From Cylindrotheca closterium (taxonomy: Eukaryota; Bacillariophyta; Bacillariophyceae; Bacillariales; Bacillariaceae), in NCBI GenBank assembly GCA_933822405.4, contig CAKOGP040002033.1:1-10771 (forward strand): a DNA stretch of 10,771 nucleotides, written 5' to 3'. The notes beneath the pieces were generated by a model. It saw only the letters and a program-made list of their open reading frames with translations, was not told the origin of the DNA and searched no databases. Both the position numbers and the translations under genes were made by a program. Positions 6,445 through 10,771 of this stretch are shown here, piece after piece; position 1 is the first letter of the stretch, and each line of letters begins with the position of its first letter.

Positions 6445-8109
6445 ATGAAGTTTTCAACTGTATGTGCATTTCTACCGGTATTTGCCGGTGTCGGTCATGG
6501 TTTCAACCCTCAATCGAACCTGAGGTATGTATGAAATCTTTCGTAATCGGCTACAGGCTCGATGGATCTCATGATTCCGCTTACACCTCTATTTGAATCC
6601 GCGCACGCAGGCAAATTTCTACCACCAAGTTGATGGTGGCTTCATCCACAGCTTCCAGCTCTGCAACAGCTTCCGATGAAGGAGAATGGAGTCCCACATC
6701 TTGGCAGTCCAAAGTCGTCAGTCAGGCTCCAAACTACGAAGATGAAGACGAGTTGAACGATGCTATCGAAAAGCTTGGAAAGTTTTCTCCCTTGGTGTTT
6801 GCAGGAGAAGTTCGTATACTTCACGAGCAGCTCGCCAGAGCTTGCAGTGGACAAGGATTCGTTCTTATGGGTGGTGATTGTGCTGAAGCCTTCGGCGAAT
6901 TTAATGTTGACCATGTTCGCGACTCTTTCCGTGTAATTCTACAAATGGCTTTGGTTCTGACATTCGGTTCTGCCATGCCTGTCATCAAGATCGGTCGAAT
7001 GGCAGGGCAGTTTGCGAAACCGCGTTCTGATCCAGATGAGGTCCGCGATGGCGTTGCACTCCCTTCTTATCGTGGTGATATCATCAATTCCGAAGAGTTC
7101 ACCCCCGAAGCGCGTCGTCATAACCCTTTCAACATGGTAGAAGCTTACCACCAAAGTGCTCAAACTTTGAACATTCTGCGTGCCTTCTCAACTGGTGGAT
7201 ATGCTGACATTTCCCGGCTCCATGCTTGGAACTTGGATTTCGTCGAACAAACCGATGAAGGCAGTAGGTAGGTTAGGATAGAAGAAAAATTTTGGGGCTT
7301 TTGTTTGAGAATAAATCTCACTCCTCTTCAATAACAGGTACAGAAAATTCGCTACCAAAGTCGATGAATCGTTGCGGTTCATGAAAGCAATTGGAGTGGA
7401 CACTGCATCGCCCTCTTTCACAAAGACAGACTTCTTCACAGCCCATGAGTGCCTACTTCTTCCTTACGAACAAGCTCTAACCAGAATGGACTCCACTACA
7501 GGACGTTGGTACGACTGCTCTTCCCACATGCTCTGGGTCGGAGAAAGAACAAGGCAGATGGATGGTGGTCACCTTGAATTCACTAGAGGCATCGGAAATC
7601 CTCTCGGCGTCAAGATTTCTGACAAATGCACTCCTGAGGAATTGATTGAAATCATCGAGACAATGAATCCACAGAACATTCCCGGACGTCTCTCGATTGT
7701 CGTTCGTATGGGAGCAGATAAATTGAGGAAGAATCTGCCTGGCCTAATCCGTGCCGTTCAGCGTGAAGGGAAGTCTGTTTTGTGGATTTCTGATCCAGTT
7801 CATGGAAATACTCGCAAGACTGAGAATGGCTACAAAACAAGAGATTTCGAGAAGATCCGAGCGGAACTTAGAGCTTTTTTCGATGTCCACGACGACATGG
7901 GTTCACACCCAGGAGGTGTGCATCTTGAGATGACCGGAGAGGATGTCACTGAGTGTATTGGAGGATTCAGTGATGTCACCGAAGAGACGCTTGGGAATCG
8001 TTACAATACTTTCTGTGACCCCCGTCTCAACGGAGCCCAGGCTCTCGAGCTTGCTTTCCTCATTGCTGAGCGCATGAGACTTCGTACCGGCTTGCCACCA
8101 ATTGAGTAA
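6445..8109 (+). CDS. Class II DAHP synthase (3-deoxy-D-arabino-heptulosonate 7-phosphate synthase), three exons
   Basis: It condenses phosphoenolpyruvate with erythrose 4-phosphate, the first step of the shikimate pathway to aromatic amino acids (EC 2.5.1.54). Exons are 6445-6524, 6611-7267 and 7338-8109, giving 502 residues, close to plant class II enzymes with their transit peptides. Family blocks occur in order: GGDCAEAF (C117), [29 protein letters not shown] (broken by intron 2 soon after), [46 protein letters not shown] (H401), [15 protein letters not shown] (E443) and CDPRLN (D473). C117, H401, E443 and D473 are the four metal ligands expected for the class. The N-terminus is hydrophobic ([19 protein letters not shown]) followed by FNP, then a Ser/Thr-rich stretch. 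That is the diatom bipartite plastid-targeting pattern, so action in the plastid is inferred. No stop, frameshift or missing residue is seen; the gene appears functional. Feedback-inhibitor sites cannot be judged. Confidence 0.96.
6525..6610 (+). other. Intron 1 of DAHP synthase
   Basis: This 86-bp GT-AG intron starts GTATGT and ends CACGCAG. It splits an AG|G Arg codon (residue 27) and joins the presequence exon to the enzyme exon. Splicing restores one frame from the ATG at 6445; unspliced reading does not. The boundary sits between the targeting sequence and the mature domain, which fits acquisition of a presequence exon. Confidence 0.87.
7268..7337 (+). other. Intron 2 of DAHP synthase
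   Basis: This 70-bp GT-AG intron starts GTAGGT and ends AATAACAG. It splits an AG|G Arg codon (residue 246) in the same phase as intron 1. The junction restores the conserved run NLDF...GSRYRKF; without splicing, a stop follows at once (TAG at 7269-7271). Confidence 0.92.
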
Positions 8110-8422
8110 ACTGTAACGGTAATGTAGACAGTAGACTATTTTGTCCATAAGTACCTATATACTTTAGTACCTGGTACGATGTGATAGTGCCGAGTGTAAT
8201 TTTGTTTTGATGCCATCCACTCGGATGAGTCGAGTATACAATTGCCAAATTGAAAATGTGCGGTGCATTGGTTGGCTGGAACACCCGAACGAGGATTTTG
8301 GTCATTGTTGGAAAACAGAAAGACCCTCTTAAGTCATTTGTGATCGCGTGGAGGAAAAGGAGCAACTCATACTTAACAAACAAACAAAAACATAGAATAA
8401 TCTGATTGGCTCAGGCAAAAGC
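8110..8422. other. Intergenic region after DAHP synthase
   Basis: No gene is recognisable. It holds the gene's presumed 3' UTR, two direct AGTACCT words (8150-8156 and 8166-8172), and GTACCTGGTAC (8167-8177), the same palindromic 11-mer as in the upstream region. The remainder is AT-rich single-copy-looking sequence with an AACAAACAAACAAAAAC stretch near 8376-8392. Confidence 0.5.
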
Positions 8423-8590
8423 GAGGAGAAGCCACCAAAAGTGAGGACTTTGGTCGCTTCTCCTCAATTTACTCAAAGTACTCAATTTCCTCAAAGTCCT
8501 CATTTTACTCAATTGAGGACTTTGAGGGAATTGAGGAGAAGTGACCAAAAAGCGTTTTTTACTCATATGTGTCCAAAGTTTGTCAAATGA
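8423..8590. repeat. Hairpin repeat copy A, built of 9-bp CTCAA units
   Basis: The arm GAGGAGAAGCCACCAAA (8423-8439) is complemented, with one mismatch, by TTTGGTCGCTTCTCCTC (8449-8465). That middle arm is also complemented by AATTGAGGAGAAGTGACC (8529-8546), so two rival hairpins are possible. Between them run 9-bp units: CTCAATTTA, CTCAAAGTA, CTCAATTTC, CTCAAAGTC, CTCATTTTA, then the inverse series TTGAGGACT, TTGAGGGAA, TTGAGGAGA. A 14-bp perfect inner inverted repeat pairs 8489-8502 with 8514-8527. The tail TTTTTTACTCATA, then a TTTGTCAAATGAA-type end, is shared with copy C. It is probably a non-autonomous foldback or MITE-like element. Confidence 0.75.
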
Positions 8591-8829
8591 ACTTGAATTT
8601 TGGGGGATGATAGTCACAATCAAATGATTTTCAATTTGGCGAAACAGGCTCGCTTAAAATCTCACAAAAAATATAAAATAAATCAGAATGTACGAAGAGG
8701 TGACGCTCGCTGAGAGACTGATCTTGGGGCAACCGCCAGTCCAAGACTTGATTGGCGATAAAGCATCGCCGATAATGTGGGGGAGGTTATAAATTTATTG
8801 GTGGACATCTTTGTGGGAATTTCGAAAAC
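8591..8829. other. Repeat flank and AT-rich spacer without a gene
   Basis: The first 70 bases resemble weakly the sequence after copy C (about 9525-9575), so the repeat unit may extend to about 8665. A small hairpin, GGCGAT-aaagc-ATCGCC, lies at 8754-8770. The stretch 8690-8750 is more GC-rich and looks structured, but no RNA gene was recognised. Confidence 0.4.
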
Positions 8830-8880
8830 GAGGAGAAGCCACCAACTTGGTCGCTTCTCCTCATTTCCCTCAAAGTCTAG
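8825..8880. repeat. Hairpin repeat copy B (short)
   Basis: GAGGAGAAGCCACCAA (8830-8845), one base, then TTGGTCGCTTCTCCTC (8847-8862): a 16-bp stem with one mismatch and almost no loop. It shares the same C mismatch as copy A, and ATTTCCCTCAAAGT follows as in A. It is a deleted version of the same repeat, lacking the 9-bp array and right arm. Confidence 0.7.
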
Positions 8881-9012
8881 ATCGGCAAGACGGGAGACGT
8901 ATGGGCGTTTCTAGCTCTTCCTTAGTCTCAATATCCGTCGTGTCGATTACGGCGCGTCGCTTCAGTGAAGTACACGGTTGGCGGACGGAGCGAAGAGTGT
9001 CGACGAAGAGGA
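8881..9012. other. GC-richer stretch of unknown nature before the inverted repeat
   Basis: An open plus-strand frame crosses it (8811-9083) and ends in the peptide tail that is also found in the opposite arm. Upstream of that tail the reading begins inside repeat copy B and shows no recognisable domain. It may be a degraded exon of whatever gene the tail came from. Confidence 0.25.
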
Positions 9013-9412
9013 CGGAAGATTTGGAGAAGACATTGTTCGCAATGGGAGCTTGTGGGATGATGGAGGCGATAGAAGGAGTTTAGCTGCTCGGTCAAGACCG
9101 TCAGCTCTTTTTGCTTTTCCCGCCCTCACCACCCTCTCTCTCATTTGCACCATAGCTCGGTACCCCATTTGGTCCGGGTTTGTCTGTCAATCCTATTGAT
9201 TGTCCTTTTCGAATCCTATGATTCGACCTCGGTGCAAACCAGTCACTAACTTAGTACCTCGCTACTGTGCCAAACCTACTCGCTTCTCGTATGTAGCATC
9301 GGGCTTTTGCCACAGTTTCCATGGTAGCATACGTGCGCGATCTCTCCAGACAAAGACTACATCATGCGATTCAAGCCCAGGAGTGGAGGCGGCGCCGGGT
9401 AATCTTCGATTA
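9013..9412 (+). repeat. Left arm of a long inverted repeat
   Basis: This 400-bp segment is matched in inverse orientation by 9703-10077. Bases 9181-9277 (97 bp) are identical to the complement of 9826-9922; elsewhere differences are mainly indels of about 4-20 bp with few substitutions. The inner end carries GGCGCCGGGTAATC-ttc-GATTA, itself a small palindrome. Two adjacent small hairpins, CAATC-ctatt-GATTG and CGAATC-ctat-GATTCG (9198-9225), are preserved in both arms. Bases 9015-9083 encode a short open tail (EDLEKTLFAMGACGMME...) ending in TAG that is nearly identical in the other arm. Confidence 0.88.
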
Positions 9413-9540
9413 CTCAATTTACTCAAACTCCTCATTATACTCAAGTGAGGAAATTGAGCACTTTGAGGGAATTGAGGAGAAGCGACCAGAAAGCAGTTTT
9501 TACTCATAAATGTCAAATATTTGTTAAATGAATAATCTTC
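9411..9540. repeat. Hairpin repeat copy C, inside the inverted-repeat spacer
   Basis: Nine-bp units CTCAATTTA, CTCAAACTC and CTCATTATA lead into CTCAAGTGAGG, then TTGAGCACT, TTGAGGGAA and TTGAGGAGA, and end in AGCGACCAGAAAGC and TTTTTACTCATAAATGTC, the same order as the right half of copy A. It starts exactly where the left arm of the long inverted repeat ends. The left GAGGAGAAGC arm is missing here. Confidence 0.7.
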
Positions 9541-9702
9541 TTCTATCATTTTTGGAAAATGTCTCGTTTTACATAATGCAAGACATAATGGAGAAATGAC
9601 AAAGTCATTTCTCGAGAAAGAACCACGACAAATTCGGAAGTCCTCACTCTGCCAGGTGTTCCTGGCGCAGTTATTTTATCAAACTTTGAAAAATACCGGT
9701 AC
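9541..9702. other. Remaining spacer of the long inverted repeat, with two small hairpins
   Basis: GAGAAATGAC-aaa-GTCATTTCTC (9591-9613) is a perfect 10-bp stem with a 3-base loop. GCCAGG-tgtt-CCTGGC (9651-9666) is a perfect 6-bp stem that can be lengthened with a bulge. No coding potential is seen. Confidence 0.55.
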
Positions 9703-10077
9703 TAATCGAAGATTACCCGGCGCCGCCTCCACTCCTGGGCTTGAATGAATCGCATGATGTATTAATAGTCTTTGTCTGGAGAAATCGCGCACGTATGCTG
9801 TGGCAAAATCCTGATGCTACATACGAGGTTTGGCACAGTAGCGAGGTACTAAGTTAGTGACTGGTTTGCACCGAGGTCGAATCATAGGATTCGAAAAGGA
9901 CAATCAATAGGATTGACAGACAAGATACCCGGACCAAATGGGGTACCAAGCTTTGGTGCAAATTAGAGAGAAAAAGCAAAAAAAGCTGACGGTCTTGACT
10001 GAGCAGCTAAGCTCCTTCTATCGTCTCCATCATCCCACAAGCTCCCATTGCGAACAATGTCTTCTCCAAATCTTCCG
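9703..10077 (-). repeat. Right arm of the long inverted repeat
   Basis: It is the inverse complement of 9013-9412 and slightly shorter, lacking blocks of about 10-20 bp (including a CTTTCCATGGT-like insert) and carrying small extra pieces of its own. On the minus strand, 10075-10007 encodes the same 22-residue tail plus stop as the left arm, with two amino-acid changes. No matching target-site duplication is visible at the outer edges. Confidence 0.88.
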
Positions 10078-10393
10078 CTGAGAGAATAATGGGGGTATTG
10101 CGATTGATTCGATTTAACCAGCATGACCGTTGTTCACTCATTTTAAATTGAATTGACGGGATTGCACGCTTTCCAGCGATTTTCAAACGAACTTCAAATA
10201 GTCTCATAATCTTGTAAATACTCGATTGTCAACAATTCTCTCAGGTTTCGAGCCCAACGCAGGATAATCTCCGACTCCTCTGCGCAACATTCCTCATTGT
10301 CAACCTGCTACCCGTCGAGAGCGATTCTCTTGTCGTCTTGCTGGATTTGTTCCTCTTACTGAAGAAGAACTTCGTGCCCAACTCCAAAACAAC
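10078..10393. other. Unassigned sequence before the right-hand coding start
   Basis: On the minus strand, just outside the inverted repeat, lies ATTCTCTCAG, which looks like an intron acceptor preceding the conserved tail. From 10268 the plus strand is open in the frame of the next gene without an ATG and would read ...FVPLTEEELRAQLQNN into its Met. Acceptor-like CAG trinucleotides sit at 10243-10245 and 10260-10262, so this may be a second exon. Confidence 0.35.
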
Positions 10394-10771
10394 ATGGAGC
10401 AAGGCAACGATCCCGCCCAAGGCAATGCTGTCCCAGACGGCGCCAATCAAGGCAACGCCGGAGGCAACCAACCTGCTGCAGCAAATCAACCTGCTGCTGC
10501 AAACCAACCTGCAGCTGCTGCGGCCGATCCACAACAACAACAACAAATGATTGCCCAACTGATCGCCCAAAACACCATGTTAGTCAACCAATTAACCAAC
10601 TTCATGGCACAAATGCAGCAACCGGCGCAGCAACCCGTCATCATCGTGGACCTACATCAAACTGGTACTGCCTACAACTTGGCCCAACGCAATGGGTTGG
10701 CGGCCTTTCAAGAAGCTTCTGCCGCCCTTTTGCACAAATATGATGGGTCCAACGCGACCTACCCGGATTTC
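10394..10771 (+). CDS. N-terminal part of a Gln/Ala/Asn-rich protein, possibly a retroelement Gag
   Basis: An open frame starts at ATG 10394 and runs off the right edge after 126 codons. Residues 25-42 are three tandem NQPAAA units and 47-51 a Gln run (five CAA codons). Residues 52-76 (MIAQLIAQNTMLVNQ...) look helical and coiled-coil-like. The last visible residues, LLHKYDGSNATYPDF, resemble the start of capsid-like regions in algal retroelement Gags (a 'YDG...F' pattern), but that is a loose impression and not a firm match. Codons strongly favour C in third position, unlike the AT-rich flanks, which supports real coding. The open frame extends upstream to 10268 without ATG, so the true start may lie on an earlier exon. 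No function can be assigned from this fragment. Confidence 0.6.
   Translation, partial: MEQGNDPAQGNAVPDGANQGNAGGNQPAAANQPAAANQPAAAAADPQQQQQMIAQLIAQNTMLVNQLTNFMAQMQQPAQQPVIIVDLHQTGTAYNLAQRNGLAAFQEASAALLHKYDGSNATYPDF

Noticed and set aside
8411..8623. Short minus-strand frames over hairpin copies A and C (also 9262-9549) with similar Ser/Leu-rich peptides
   Set aside because: The similarity follows from the shared 9-bp repeat, whose unit length is three codons. There is no sign of selection on the protein.
8690..8770. Structured GC-richer stretch considered as a small RNA gene
   Set aside because: Only a 6-bp hairpin is clear. No snRNA, tRNA or 5S signature boxes were recognised.
8423..9540. 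Repeated units considered as a CRISPR array
   Set aside because: Units are 9 bp, contiguous and inverted, with no uniform spacers, and the context is eukaryotic.
10237..10247. Sequence GTTTCGAGCCC resembling a tRNA T-arm or B box
   Set aside because: The flanking bases do not form a T stem, and no acceptor, D or anticodon stem could be found around it, so no tRNA is called.

Overview
The window looks like nuclear DNA of a diatom, probably a repeat-rich one. Three things point there. A class II DAHP synthase has short GT-AG introns and an N-terminus that reads as a signal peptide ending just before a Phe, the 'ASAFAP'-type plastid-import motif of diatoms. A Ty1/copia element has a layout compatible with the diatom CoDi lineages. 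The rest is dense in repeats. The species cannot be named from sequence alone.

Layout. (1) Bases 1 to about 5960, minus strand: the 5' part of a Ty1/copia LTR retrotransposon. In element order it has a candidate 5' LTR, an unusually long ATG-less open leader with imperfect repeats, then Gag with a CCHC knuckle, an extra hydrophobic plus Arg-rich region, aspartic protease, integrase with a DD35E triad, a Pro-rich linker, and reverse transcriptase up to the YVDD box. RNase H and the 3' LTR lie off the left edge. The copy is broken twice: a frame change inside the integrase zinc-binding domain (about 2152) and an in-frame TGA in the RT (206-208). (2) 5961-6444: the upstream region of the next gene, with a striking GTAC-rich imperfect palindrome. 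(3) 6445-8109, plus strand: a complete three-exon, 502-residue class II DAHP synthase, the entry step of the shikimate pathway, with all four expected metal ligands. It is the only intact cellular gene seen. (4) 8110-10393: no convincing gene. There are three copies of a hairpin-forming repeat built from 9-bp CTCAA-type units, and a long inverted repeat (arms about 400 and 375 bp, 290-bp spacer) whose spacer holds one of those copies. (5) 10394-10771, plus strand: the start of a Gln/Ala/Asn-rich protein running off the right edge, possibly the Gag of another retroelement.

The DAHP synthase is thus a single-copy gene island between a decayed copia element and a nest of non-autonomous repeats. 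No functional link between the gene and its neighbours is visible, apart from an 11-bp palindromic motif found on both sides of the gene.
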